From: Bacteroidota bacterium
GTDB lineage: Bacteria; Bacteroidota; Bacteroidia; Chitinophagales; Chitinophagaceae
Direction: 5' to 3'
NCBI GenBank assembly: GCA_030831005.1
Contig: JAURLW010000126.1
Coordinates: 1-15,938 of the forward strand
DNA length: 15,938 nt
Shown: in pieces, positions 1 to 7,056 of the stretch
Position numbering within the stretch: the stretch's first letter is position 1
How the letters are laid out: every line of letters begins with the position of its first letter
The notes under the pieces: model-generated
The model's input: only the letters and a program-made list of their open reading frames with translations
Databases searched by the model: none
Told to the model about the DNA's origin: nothing
Translations under genes and position numbers: made by a program

Positions 1-1547
1 CACTAAAAGACCTAGAGCAAGAAAATAAATTATTTGCTATGGATTTGCAGCGTTTGCAAGCCCTGATGAAACAATTAGAGCATCAGATAGGCTTAGAGCA
101 AATGGCTAAGAAAATAGATGCTTTAGCAAAAGAACAAAAGGCATTAAAACAACAAACAGATACGAAGAAACAATCGTCTGAAGAATTATCTAAACAACAA
201 GCTGCTTTAGAAAAAAAGCTTGAAGCCTTGATGCAAAATAGTTTTGATTCATTGAAGAAAGAAGCACAAGAGCAAAGTGAAAAAGCAGCTTTGAATAAAG
301 CTGCCGAAAAAGCTGCTGATGCCAAAGACGCTATGCAAAAAGCAAAGCAAGCTCTCGATAAAAAAGATCAACAAGGGGCAGCTGAACAAGAAAACGAGGC
401 TAAGAAAAACTTAGAAGAAATGGCTTCCATGATGCAAGAAATGTCAGATGCTATGGATATGGAACAAGTGGATATGGATATCAAATCGGTTAGGCAATTA
501 CTCACTAATTTAATTCGTTTATCGTTTGACCAAGAACGTTTAATGAATGCAGTTGCTGAGACAAATCCAACTAGTTCTTCGTATTTATCATTGGTACAAC
601 AACAAAAGAAATTACAAAATCAAAGCGTATTGATTAAGGATAGTTTGTATTCCTTAAGCAAACGCTTATATAAATTAGCCCCAACAATTAATAAAGAAAC
701 AAGTGCCCTTACTCGAAGTTTACAAATAGCTATTCAGCAATTAGAAGCAAGGGTTGTAAGTATGGCGCTAACTCAGCAACAATATGCAATGACCCACACC
801 AATAATTTAGCCTTAATGCTCAATGAGATGCTAATGAATTTGGTGCAACAGAAAAACCAACAACAAAAATCGGGTAAAGGTTCATGTAATAAACCGGGAG
901 GCAAGAAGCCAAAACCAGGTGCTGGTCAGCAATTGCAAGATGTCATTTCTAAGCAAGGGCAATTAGGCGGACAATTGGGTAAGGCAGAAGGGAAAGATGG
1001 AAAGCAGTCTGGTGATAAACAAGGTAATAAGCAAGGAGATAAAGAAGGAGATCAGCAAGGAAAGCAACAAGGCAAGAAAGAAGGTGCTCAGTCGGGAGAA
1101 GCTGGTGATAATGGAGAGGGTAATGCAGAAAAAATTGCCCGATTAGCACAACAACAAGCCGCTATACGCAGACAATTAGCTGCTATTAATGCACAATTGC
1201 AAGCTAAAGGATTAAATATTAGCAAAGAACTAAAGGCTATAATGGAGGAAATGGATAAAAATGAAACCGATTTGGTTAATAGAAAGTCCAATCAGCAATT
1301 ACAGCTTCGTCAGAAATCCATAGAGACGCGCTTATTAGAGGCGCAAAAAGCTTTGCGTGAGCAAGAACAAGATGATACCCGAGCTGCTGAGGCAGGCGAG
1401 GATAAGTCGGCTTCCATGCCTAGTGCTTTTTCCCAACTCCTATTGCAGCAAAAAGCGTTTACTGAATGGTATAAAACGGTCCCTCCAGAGCTCAAGCCTC
1501 ATTATCAAAAAATGGTTGATCGTTATTATCAATTGATAAATAAATAG
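1..1547 (+). CDS. DUF4175 family protein, C-terminal part (5' end outside window)
   Basis: The reading frame is open from base 3 without a stop before it, so the ATG at 39 is probably internal and the true start lies upstream. About 514 codons are present. Most of it is charged, alanine/glutamine/lysine-rich and probably coiled coil (roughly residues 1-150 and 195-290). A low-complexity stretch of G, K and Q follows (about residues 290-374). A conserved-looking C-terminal block comes last: ARLAQQQAAIRRQL, EMDKNETDLVNR, TRLLEAQKA and VPPELKPHYQKMVDRYY. That ordering and those motifs match the C-terminal end of DUF4175 proteins, which in Bacteroidota are usually about 1000 residues or more with N-terminal membrane segments (recalled family knowledge). 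The molecular function of the family is not established. No membrane segment is seen in the part present. Confidence 0.8.
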   Translation, partial: LKDLEQENKLFAMDLQRLQALMKQLEHQIGLEQMAKKIDALAKEQKALKQQTDTKKQSSEELSKQQAALEKKLEALMQNSFDSLKKEAQEQSEKAALNKAAEKAADAKDAMQKAKQALDKKDQQGAAEQENEAKKNLEEMASMMQEMSDAMDMEQVDMDIKSVRQLLTNLIRLSFDQERLMNAVAETNPTSSSYLSLVQQQKKLQNQSVLIKDSLYSLSKRLYKLAPTINKETSALTRSLQIAIQQLEARVVSMALTQQQYAMTHTNNLALMLNEMLMNLVQQKNQQQKSGKGSCNKPGGKKPKPGAGQQLQDVISKQGQLGGQLGKAEGKDGKQSGDKQGNKQGDKEGDQQGKQQGKKEGAQSGEAGDNGEGNAEKIARLAQQQAAIRRQLAAINAQLQAKGLNISKELKAIMEEMDKNETDLVNRKSNQQLQLRQKSIETRLLEAQKALREQEQDDTRAAEAGEDKSASMPSAFSQLLLQQKAFTEWYKTVPPELKPHYQKMVDRYYQLINK

Positions 1548-1571
1548 TTAGACAATTGTTAATAATTTGTT

Positions 1572-1614
1572 GCAATAAAAAGGCAATTATGCTTCCTTTT
1601 TAATATTCTATTGC
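1572..1614 (+). terminator. Probable intrinsic terminator after the DUF4175 gene
   Basis: AAAAAGG (1577-1583) pairs with CCTTTTT (1595-1601) across an 11-base loop, with the T-run forming the 3' arm. An outer pair GCAATA (1572-1577) with TATTGC (1609-1614) can form as an alternative or extension. The stem is A/T-rich, so strength is uncertain. It sits 24 bases after the stop codon, where a terminator is expected. Confidence 0.5.
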
Positions 1615-1663
1615 GTAATTTTCTTGAAAGAAATTTATTGTTAACCTAATAAAATTTGCGATT

Positions 1664-2134
1664 ATGCTATTTTCAAGAAAGTATAAATTTAGTTCAAATT
1701 CAAGATTAACAGAAGTTAAGAATAGGTTGTTAGGCAAGCATACGACAGTACACAATTTTGATTTTGAAATTTATGAGGACGATGATTTACTTCATATCGT
1801 ACCTAACCGTGAGCTTCGCGATGACGATGGAAGCGTTTTACCCGTTATGCATTTAAAACTAAATGAAGCAAATCAGCAAACTGATGTTCAAGTGGTATCA
1901 GAGTTGAGAGCACAAGACGCAGGTGGTCCTTACTTAGTGCTCGTCTTTACCTTGTTGTTATTATTGGGTTCGGCAGCGTTTTATTTAATAGATGCTAAAG
2001 AGTTTGAAATATTCTACTTAACTACCTTAGGTTTAGGCGTTTTGATCTTTAGTATTTTCTGGATTAAAATGGAAATGGGTTATTTTAGTCATGTAAGAAA
2101 ACTAAAACAGTATTTACAATCCATGCTGAACTAA
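1664..2134 (+). CDS. Small membrane protein of unknown function
   Basis: This encodes 156 residues that I do not recognise. Residues 1-85 are hydrophilic and contain an acidic patch (IYEDDDLLHIVPNRELRDDDG) that looks like a small soluble domain. Two hydrophobic segments follow at about residues 90-109 and 115-135, separated by a short acidic turn, and then a basic C-terminal tail (HVRKLKQY). This suggests a two-pass inner-membrane protein with both ends probably in the cytoplasm. There is no signal peptide. The gene stands alone between the terminator at 1572-1614 and a convergent gene whose stop is 13 bases away. A TTTGCG sequence at 1655-1660, directly before the ATG, resembles part of a Bacteroidota -7 box, but its spacing to TA is one base too long. 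Function: unknown. Confidence 0.75.
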   Translation: MLFSRKYKFSSNSRLTEVKNRLLGKHTTVHNFDFEIYEDDDLLHIVPNRELRDDDGSVLPVMHLKLNEANQQTDVQVVSELRAQDAGGPYLVLVFTLLLLLGSAAFYLIDAKEFEIFYLTTLGLGVLIFSIFWIKMEMGYFSHVRKLKQYLQSMLN

Positions 2135-2140
2135 TCAGCA
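2124..2140. terminator. Inverted repeat in the convergent gene junction, possible two-way terminator
   Basis: TGCTGA (2124-2129) and TCAGCA (2135-2140) form a perfect 6-base stem with a 5-base loop that contains the stop codon of the plus-strand gene. It lies just before the stop of the minus-strand gene. On the plus strand it is followed by an A/T-rich stretch including TTTT; on the minus strand no T-run follows. The assignment as terminator is inferred from position. Confidence 0.35.
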
Positions 2141-2147
2141 ACAAATT

Positions 2148-2687
2148 TTAGTTGATAAAAGATCGAATACTATCGATAGCAATATCGCCAGTAAAATATT
2201 TTATTAATTTACGTTCTTTGTTATAGATGTTCAATTGCGGCAGCGATTGATACATATACATTTTATTGATCATCTCAGAGCTATCTACGCCCATAGTTAA
2301 AGTAGGGTATTTACTCAATTCATGCTTTTTGATAAAGTCAGGAAGATAAGGTTGCATCATGCTCCCTGCTACCATAATTACTTTAGTTTTCTTAAACAGA
2401 AATATATTCTTCTTTAAAGTTTCTGTAAACTCTTCGCAATGTCCACAAGTTGGATTAAAAAACATGATAAAGAGATTGCCATCGTATTGTGCATCTTTTC
2501 TAACAATCTTAGTGCCATCTAAACGAACTACTTTAAACTCAGGTAGGGGTGCTCCAATTTCCTTATAATTTACTAATGGTATATTATTCGTATTGCTTGG
2601 TTTTATTTCTTTAGTTACATTTGTTTTTTGAGCTTTGCAAGCCGCAAATAAAAACAGAATTCCAAGGGCTAAACATAATTTCTTCAT
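2148..2687 (-). CDS. Thioredoxin-fold lipoprotein with CGHC active site
   Basis: The 179-residue product starts MKKLCLALG, a typical lysine-plus-hydrophobic signal peptide ending in FAAC, so Cys17 is the likely lipidation site. The -3 residue is Phe rather than the usual Leu. Lys and Ala follow the cysteine, with no acidic surface-export signal, so it probably stays facing the periplasm. Residues 45-75 look like the N-terminal part of an AhpC/TSA-type or TlpA-like thioredoxin fold (GAPLPEFKVVRLDG). FFNPTCGHCEEF follows, with redox cysteines 81 and 84. A probable cis-proline occurs later in SLPQLNIYN. A role in periplasmic disulfide reduction or exchange is inferred from the fold; the partner is unknown. 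The start was chosen at 2687 for the MKK signal peptide; an adjacent ATG at 2690 would add one Met. A longer frame to 2732 would put hydrophilic residues ahead of the signal and overlap rarA. Confidence 0.85.
   Translation of the reverse strand: MKKLCLALGILFLFAACKAQKTNVTKEIKPSNTNNIPLVNYKEIGAPLPEFKVVRLDGTKIVRKDAQYDGNLFIMFFNPTCGHCEEFTETLKKNIFLFKKTKVIMVAGSMMQPYLPDFIKKHELSKYPTLTMGVDSSEMINKMYMYQSLPQLNIYNKERKLIKYFTGDIAIDSIRSFIN
2593..2623 (+). promoter_or_regulatory. Possible rarA promoter inside the lipoprotein gene
   Basis: TACATTTG at 2616-2623 fits the Bacteroidota -7 consensus TAnnTTTG. A TTG at 2593-2595 lies 20 bases upstream, near the usual 19-base spacing. It would start transcription about 85 bases before the rarA ATG, antisense to the first part of the lipoprotein gene. 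Single matches of this kind occur by chance in A/T-rich DNA. Confidence 0.35.
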
Positions 2688-2716
2688 CATACTGCAAATT
2701 AATAAAAATATATTCA

Positions 2717-3988
2717 ATGTTTCATCAAGCAACCCCTATTCCTTTAGCAGAGCGAATGCGTCCCAAACAATTAGAAGATCTTGTTGGGCAGCGTCATTTA
2801 TTGGCAGCGCAACAACCTTTGTTTAAAGCAGTAAAAAATAAACAAGCCCATTCGATGATTTTGTGGGGACCGCCAGGAGTGGGGAAAACAAGCTTGGCTC
2901 GTTTATTAGCAGATGCTTTTCAAATGCCCTTTATGTCATTAAGCGCTATTGAAAGTGGAGTAAAAGAGATTAGAGCTTGCATTGCACAAGCACAACAGGC
3001 AGGGGCTATCCTTTTATTTATTGATGAGATACATCGTTTTAATAAAAGTCAACAAGATAGTTTGTTAGCTGCTGTAGAAAAAGGACTAATTACCTTGATT
3101 GGTGCTACTACAGAAAATCCTTCCTTCGAAGTTATTAGTCCATTATTGAGTCGCTGCCAAGTATACATTTTAGAGGCATTGCAAGAATCCGACTTACAAC
3201 AAGTAGTGCATCAAGCAATGGATAAAGATGCTTGGTTAAAAGAGAAGGCGCCTATAATACAAGAATGGGAAGCCTTATTTCGATTAAGTGGGGGAGATGC
3301 AAGAAAATTATTAAATACCTTAGAATTAGTAGTCAGCAGTATAGAGAATATGCCAATTGTTTTAACCAATGCTGTTGTAATGGAAGTGGTGCAACAAAAG
3401 ATGGCCTTGTATGATAAAACAGGCGAACAGCATTATGATATTATTTCTGCTTTTATAAAAAGTATTCGCGGCAGCGATCCCAATGCAGCTGTTTACTGGT
3501 TGGCCAGAATGGTTGCTGGTGGCGAAGATCCTACATTCATAGCTCGACGTATGCTTATATTAGCTAGTGAAGATATTGGCAATGCCAATCCCAATGCTTT
3601 ATTGCTAGCACAAAGTTGTTTTCAGTCGGTTTCCGTTATTGGATGGCCTGAGAGTCGTATTATCTTATCGCAATGTGCTATATATTTAGCCTGTTCGGCA
3701 AAAAGCAATGCTTGCTATATGGCTATAGAAGATGCATTAGCCCAAGTGAAAGCGACAGGAGATTTGCCGGTTCCCTTAGCCCTTCGTAATGCACCCACAA
3801 AGTTGATGAAAAATATAGGTTACGGTGCTGATTATCAGTATGCGCATGCTTATGAAAATAATTTTGTAGCTATGGAATTTATGCCCAATGGCTTAGAGGG
3901 TAGGGTCTTTTATGAGCCCGGAAACAATGCGCAGGAAGAAAAAATGAAACAATTTTTAAAAAATAACTGGAAAGAAAAATATCAATAG
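2717..3988 (+). CDS. rarA: Replication-associated recombination protein A (RarA/MgsA AAA+ ATPase)
   Basis: RarA is a AAA+ ATPase related to clamp-loader subunits that acts at stalled replication forks. The 423-residue product has the family N-terminus (LAERMRPKQLEDLVGQ, residues 10-25). Walker A GPPGVGKTS is at 51-59 and Walker B ILLFIDEIHRFNK at 98-110. A sensor-1-like GATTENPSFEV starts near 129, and Ser-Arg near 145-146 is at the arginine-finger position. The C-terminal half carries the RarA tetramerisation region: GSDPNAAVYWLARM, ASEDIGNANP and LPVPLALRNAPTKLMK. Length is close to E. coli RarA. The ATG at 2717 was chosen because it gives the family N-terminus; the frame is open to 2621, but the extra 32 residues are not family-like and would overlap the divergent gene. 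It is followed by 166 bases before rpsJ and is not expected to be co-transcribed with it. Confidence 0.96.
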   Translation: MFHQATPIPLAERMRPKQLEDLVGQRHLLAAQQPLFKAVKNKQAHSMILWGPPGVGKTSLARLLADAFQMPFMSLSAIESGVKEIRACIAQAQQAGAILLFIDEIHRFNKSQQDSLLAAVEKGLITLIGATTENPSFEVISPLLSRCQVYILEALQESDLQQVVHQAMDKDAWLKEKAPIIQEWEALFRLSGGDARKLLNTLELVVSSIENMPIVLTNAVVMEVVQQKMALYDKTGEQHYDIISAFIKSIRGSDPNAAVYWLARMVAGGEDPTFIARRMLILASEDIGNANPNALLLAQSCFQSVSVIGWPESRIILSQCAIYLACSAKSNACYMAIEDALAQVKATGDLPVPLALRNAPTKLMKNIGYGADYQYAHAYENNFVAMEFMPNGLEGRVFYEPGNNAQEEKMKQFLKNNWKEKYQ

Positions 3989-4084
3989 CTTACTTATAAG
4001 TAGTTGATAATGAGATGAATAAAAGCAAAATATTTGAAGTTAAGCGTAACATTTAAAAAAAGATTAGAAAAATTTAAAAAATAT

Positions 4085-4115
4085 TTTGTTAGTTGAAAAG
4101 TTAATTATACCTTTG
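4085..4115 (+). promoter_or_regulatory. Promoter of the ribosomal-protein operon (rpsJ)
   Basis: TTTG at 4085-4088 and TACCTTTG at 4108-4115 are separated by 19 bases, matching the Bacteroidota housekeeping promoter (TTTG, about 19, TAnnTTTG). Transcription would start near 4122, leaving a leader of about 33 bases. The region upstream is very A/T-rich. This is the best promoter match in the window and lies at the expected place for the head of the S10 cluster. Confidence 0.75.
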
Positions 4116-4118
4116 CAG

Positions 4119-4135
4119 TCCCAAATTTTACGGGA
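4119..4135 (+). promoter_or_regulatory. Short hairpin at the start of the rpsJ leader
   Basis: TCCC (4119-4122) can pair with GGGA (4132-4135) over an A/T loop. It directly follows the promoter -7 box. A nearly identical box-plus-hairpin arrangement is found before rplX (9910-9936), which is the main reason to take so short a stem seriously. Confidence 0.4.
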
Positions 4136-4154
4136 AAAGAAGATTTTTAAAAGT

Positions 4155-4460
4155 ATGTCACAGCGTATCAGAATAAAGTTGAAATCTTACGACCATAACT
4201 TGGTTGATAAGTCAGCAGAAAAAATCGTAAAAACTGTGCGCAACACAGGAGCGGTCGTAACAGGCCCTATTCCGTTGCCAACAGAGAAGAAGATCTTTAC
4301 TGTATTGCGTTCACCGCACGTAAACAAAAAGTCACGTGAACAATTCCAATTATGCACGCATAAGCGTCTATTGGATATTTACACTTCTTCATCTAGAACA
4401 GTAGATGCGCTTTCGAAGCTTGATTTACCAAGTGGAGTTGAAGTAGAAATCAAAGCGTAA
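4155..4460 (+). CDS. rpsJ: Ribosomal protein S10 (uS10)
   Basis: Small-subunit protein of the 30S head; in other bacteria it also binds NusB during antitermination. The 101-residue product contains the family signatures IRIKLKSYDHNLVD, GPIPLPTEKKIFTVLRSPHVNKKSREQF and THKRLLDIY. Length is normal. The frame is open upstream to 4086, but that part overlaps the promoter and leader and is not S10-like, so the ATG at 4155 is chosen. It is the first gene of the cluster, directly behind its own promoter. It follows rarA, not fusA as in many Bacteroidota (recalled). No Shine-Dalgarno sequence precedes it. Confidence 0.97.
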   Translation: MSQRIRIKLKSYDHNLVDKSAEKIVKTVRNTGAVVTGPIPLPTEKKIFTVLRSPHVNKKSREQFQLCTHKRLLDIYTSSSRTVDALSKLDLPSGVEVEIKA

Positions 4461-4509
4461 CAGGTTACGTTTTTAGAGTTCTTTAAAAAATTGAATGACA
4501 ACAGTCAAA

Positions 4510-4546
4510 CCTAAGCCCTCCCAAAGGTTATTAGGCTCTTGGCTTA
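4510..4546 (+). promoter_or_regulatory. Spacer structure between rpsJ and rplC with two alternative stems
   Basis: The 97-base spacer holds TAAGCC (4512-4517), which pairs perfectly with GGCTTA (4541-4546). Overlapping it, CCTAA (4510-4514) pairs perfectly with TTAGG (4531-4535). The two stems share bases and exclude each other. The structure ends about 11 bases before the rplC ATG. An attenuator or translational switch is inferred; no family match is claimed. Confidence 0.4.
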
Positions 4547-4557
4547 AATAATATAAA

Positions 4558-5175
4558 ATGAAAGGTATAATTGGTAAAAAAATCGGAATGACCAGTGTAT
4601 TCGAGCCTAATGGAAAGCAAACTGCTGTAACCATTATTGAGGCTGGTCCTTGTGTTGTTTTGCAAAAAAAATCTGTAGATACCGACGGATATGATGCTTT
4701 ACAAATTGGCTTCGGAGAAGCTAAAGAAAAAAACACGCCAAAAGCTTTGTTGAATCACTTCGCAAAAGCAAACGCAACACCTAAAACTGTTGTAAAAGAA
4801 TTACGTAATTGTTCAATCGATAAACAAGTAGGGGAGTCACTGACTTGTGAGATTTTTACTGAAGGAGAAAAAGTCAACGTTGTTGGTATCTCTAAAGGTA
4901 AAGGTTTCCAAGGTGTGGTAAAACGTCACGGATTTAGTGGGGTTGGTGAGGCGTCTCATGGTCAACATGATCGTCAACGCGCTCCAGGTTCTATCGGTGG
5001 TTCGTCTTACCCTAGTCGTGTATTCAAAGGTATGCGTATGGCAGGCCGTATGGGTGGCGATAAAGTAAAAGTGAAAGCACTCCGTGTAGTAAAAGTGTTC
5101 GCGGACAAAAACTATATATTAGTTACAGGTTCAGTTCCAGGTCATAATGGTTCTATTGTTTTAATTCAGAATTAA
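4558..5175 (+). CDS. rplC: Ribosomal protein L3 (uL3)
   Basis: Early-assembling 50S protein whose long loop reaches toward the peptidyl-transferase centre. The 205-residue product begins KGIIGKKIGMTSVF, has ISKGKGFQGVVKRHGFSG at 111-128, and the tip region RAPGSIG (141-147) followed by VFKGMRMAGRMG. The tip reads GSIGGSSYPS, where E. coli L3 has GSIGQNQTPG; the glutamine methylated by PrmB in E. coli is therefore absent. I recall this as common in Bacteroidota. Length is normal. It follows rpsJ after a structured 97-base spacer and is followed after 8 bases by rplD. Confidence 0.97.
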   Translation: MKGIIGKKIGMTSVFEPNGKQTAVTIIEAGPCVVLQKKSVDTDGYDALQIGFGEAKEKNTPKALLNHFAKANATPKTVVKELRNCSIDKQVGESLTCEIFTEGEKVNVVGISKGKGFQGVVKRHGFSGVGEASHGQHDRQRAPGSIGGSSYPSRVFKGMRMAGRMGGDKVKVKALRVVKVFADKNYILVTGSVPGHNGSIVLIQN

Positions 5176-5183
5176 TTTTAGTC

Positions 5184-5816
5184 ATGCAAGTTGACATATT
5201 AAATACAAAAGGTGAAAAAACAGGTCGCGTAATCGAGTTACCTGAGGATATTTTTAATATCGAGCCAAATACACATACGATCTATTTAGCAATTAAACAA
5301 TATTTAGCGGCTAAGCGTTTGGGTACTTCGAAAACCAAAACTCGTGCAGAGGTTAAAGGTTCGTCTAAGAAATTACACAAACAAAAAGGTACGGGTGGAT
5401 CTCGTAAAGGTAATATTCGTAATCCTTTATATAAAGGTGGTGGTGCTATCAATGGTCCATCTCCAAGAGATTATGCGTTTAAATTAAACCGTAAGGTTAA
5501 AGATTTAGCAAAAGTATCTGCTTTATCAGTTAAAGCTAGAGAAAACAAAGTAGTAGTAGTAGAAGATATTAAATTATCGACTCCTAAAACTAAAGAATTT
5601 GCTTCTATCTTAAATAAATTACAAGGAGCTAATCGTAAGTCTTTATTAGTATTACCAGAATACGATACTAATATCTACTTAAGTGCTAGAAACTTGGCTT
5701 TCAATAAGACAGTAATTTTAAGTGATATCAATACGTACGATGTAACTAATTCTAACGTGTTAATTTTCACTGAAAGTGCTGCGAAGTTTTTCACTGAAGA
5801 ACTTGAAACTGCTTAA
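5184..5816 (+). CDS. rplD: Ribosomal protein L4 (uL4)
   Basis: 50S protein lining the exit tunnel. In E. coli it also represses the S10 operon through the mRNA leader, but that leader structure is not recognisable here. The product has 210 residues. The extended tunnel loop is seen at about 45-100 (KTRAEVKGSSKKLHKQKGTG, then SRKGNIRNPLYKGGG). It is followed by RDYAFKLNRKVKDLAKVSALSVKA and a C-terminal domain ending in the typical ARNL...DINTYDV block. Only 8 bases separate it from rplC, so the two are surely co-transcribed. Confidence 0.96.
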   Translation: MQVDILNTKGEKTGRVIELPEDIFNIEPNTHTIYLAIKQYLAAKRLGTSKTKTRAEVKGSSKKLHKQKGTGGSRKGNIRNPLYKGGGAINGPSPRDYAFKLNRKVKDLAKVSALSVKARENKVVVVEDIKLSTPKTKEFASILNKLQGANRKSLLVLPEYDTNIYLSARNLAFNKTVILSDINTYDVTNSNVLIFTESAAKFFTEELETA

Positions 5817-5851
5817 TTAAATAATTTTTCGTAACTCGAAATAGATAAAAC

Positions 5852-6145
5852 ATGAAACCCGCAGATGTATTAATACGACCTGTGATTACTGAGAAAGTTA
5901 ACGCACAGATGGAGACTTCCGGTCGCTACACATTTGTTGTCGATAAGAGATCTAATAAATTAGAAATCAAAAAGGCAATTGAAGAATTTTACAATGTAAA
6001 AGTTGTAGACATCCACACGATGGTAGTACCAGGAAAAAACAAAACTCGCTTTACCAAATCGGGTTTATTAACTGGAACCAAGTCTTCTTATAAAAAAGCA
6101 ACAATTACTTTAGCACAAGGGGATTCAATAGATTTATTCTCTTAA
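5852..6145 (+). CDS. rplW: Ribosomal protein L23 (uL23)
   Basis: 50S protein at the tunnel exit, the docking site for trigger factor and SRP. The 97-residue product has the family opening DVLIRPVITEKV, a central helix region NKLEIKKAIEEFYNVKV, and a basic loop PGKNKTRFTKSGLLTGTKS that contacts rRNA. Length is normal. A small 5-pair inverted repeat (TTTCG 5827-5831, CGAAA 5837-5841) is present in the spacer before it. Confidence 0.95.
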   Translation: MKPADVLIRPVITEKVNAQMETSGRYTFVVDKRSNKLEIKKAIEEFYNVKVVDIHTMVVPGKNKTRFTKSGLLTGTKSSYKKATITLAQGDSIDLFS

Positions 6146-6169
6146 TAATATAGATTAAAGAATTTTAAA

Positions 6170-7000
6170 ATGGCATTACGTAAATATAACCCGGTAACAG
6201 CCGGAACACGTTGGAGAATCGGTAACGCATACGCGGAGATCACAACAAATGTACCAGAGAAAACCCTTTTAGAGTCAATTTCTGGAACAGGTGGTCGTAA
6301 CGTGCAAGGTCGTAGATCTATGCGCTATATTGGTGGCGGTAACAAAAAAATGTATCGTATCATCGATTTCAAACGTAATAAATTTGATATCCCTGCAACG
6401 GTTAAATCTATTGAGTATGATCCAAACCGTACTGCATTTATCGCTTTATTAGTATATGCTGATGGTGAGAAACGTTATATTTTAGCTCCACAAGGTTTAC
6501 AAGTAGGTGCAAAAGTAGTAAGCGGTCCAGCAGTAGCTCCAGAAATCGGAAATGCTTTGTTGTTGAAAAATATGCCATTAGGTACTACGGTTCACAACAT
6601 TGAAATTCAACCAGGTCAAGGTGGCGCAATTGCTCGTTCAGCTGGTACTTACGCACAATTATCAAATAAAGAAGAAAAATATGCAGTTCTTAAAATGCCT
6701 TCTGGTGAGTTAAGAAAAGTATTAAGCACATGTATGGCTACAGTAGGGGCTATATCTAACAGCGATCATGCTTTACAATCAATGGGTAAAGCGGGTAGAA
6801 ACCGTTGGAAAGGTATCCGTCCAAGAAATAGAGGGGTAGCGATGAACCCAGTAGATCACCCGATGGGTGGTGGTGAAGGTAAATCTTCAGGAGGTCATCC
6901 ACGCAGTCGTACAGGTAAATATGCTAAAGGGTTGAAAACTCGTAAGCAAAAAGGTTCGGATAAATTAATTATCCAACGCAAAAACGGTAAAAAATTATAA
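6170..7000 (+). CDS. rplB: Ribosomal protein L2 (uL2)
   Basis: Large 50S core protein needed for subunit joining and peptidyl-transferase activity. The 276-residue product contains MRYIGGGNKKMYRIIDFKRN (51-70), an OB-like middle domain, and the highly conserved GVAMNPVDHPMGGGEGKSSGG (from 222) with the invariant His at 230. It ends in a basic tail. Length matches the family. It is 24 bases downstream of rplW and is followed by a 56-base spacer with a hairpin before rpsS. Confidence 0.98.
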   Translation: MALRKYNPVTAGTRWRIGNAYAEITTNVPEKTLLESISGTGGRNVQGRRSMRYIGGGNKKMYRIIDFKRNKFDIPATVKSIEYDPNRTAFIALLVYADGEKRYILAPQGLQVGAKVVSGPAVAPEIGNALLLKNMPLGTTVHNIEIQPGQGGAIARSAGTYAQLSNKEEKYAVLKMPSGELRKVLSTCMATVGAISNSDHALQSMGKAGRNRWKGIRPRNRGVAMNPVDHPMGGGEGKSSGGHPRSRTGKYAKGLKTRKQKGSDKLIIQRKNGKKL

Positions 7001-7014
7001 TTAATTCTAATAGT

Positions 7015-7031
7015 GAAGTGATGGTCACTTC
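7015..7031 (+). promoter_or_regulatory. Hairpin in the rplB-rpsS spacer
   Basis: GAAGTGA (7015-7021) and TCACTTC (7025-7031) form a perfect 7-pair stem with a 3-base loop, 26 bases before the rpsS ATG. No T-run follows, so it is not a standard terminator. RNA processing, stability or translational control are possible. Confidence 0.45.
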
Positions 7032-7056
7032 TACGATTAAAATAGCTTAAACTAAT

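Noticed and set aside
1655..1660. TTTGCG directly before the ATG at 1664 as a promoter for a leaderless transcript
   Set aside because: The TA element is one base too far away and no upstream TTTG sits at the right distance.
2621..2716. Longer rarA reading frame from a start at 2621
   Set aside because: The added 32 residues overlap the divergent lipoprotein gene and do not resemble RarA; the family N-terminus begins at 2717.
3991..4002. 12-base palindrome TACTTATAAGTA after rarA
   Set aside because: As a hairpin it has only four A/T-rich pairs and no T-run. A protein site is possible, but nothing supports it.
4086..4154. Longer rpsJ reading frame starting upstream at 4086
   Set aside because: It would run through the promoter -7 box and leader, and the extra 23 residues are not S10-like; the 101-residue product from 4155 matches the family length.
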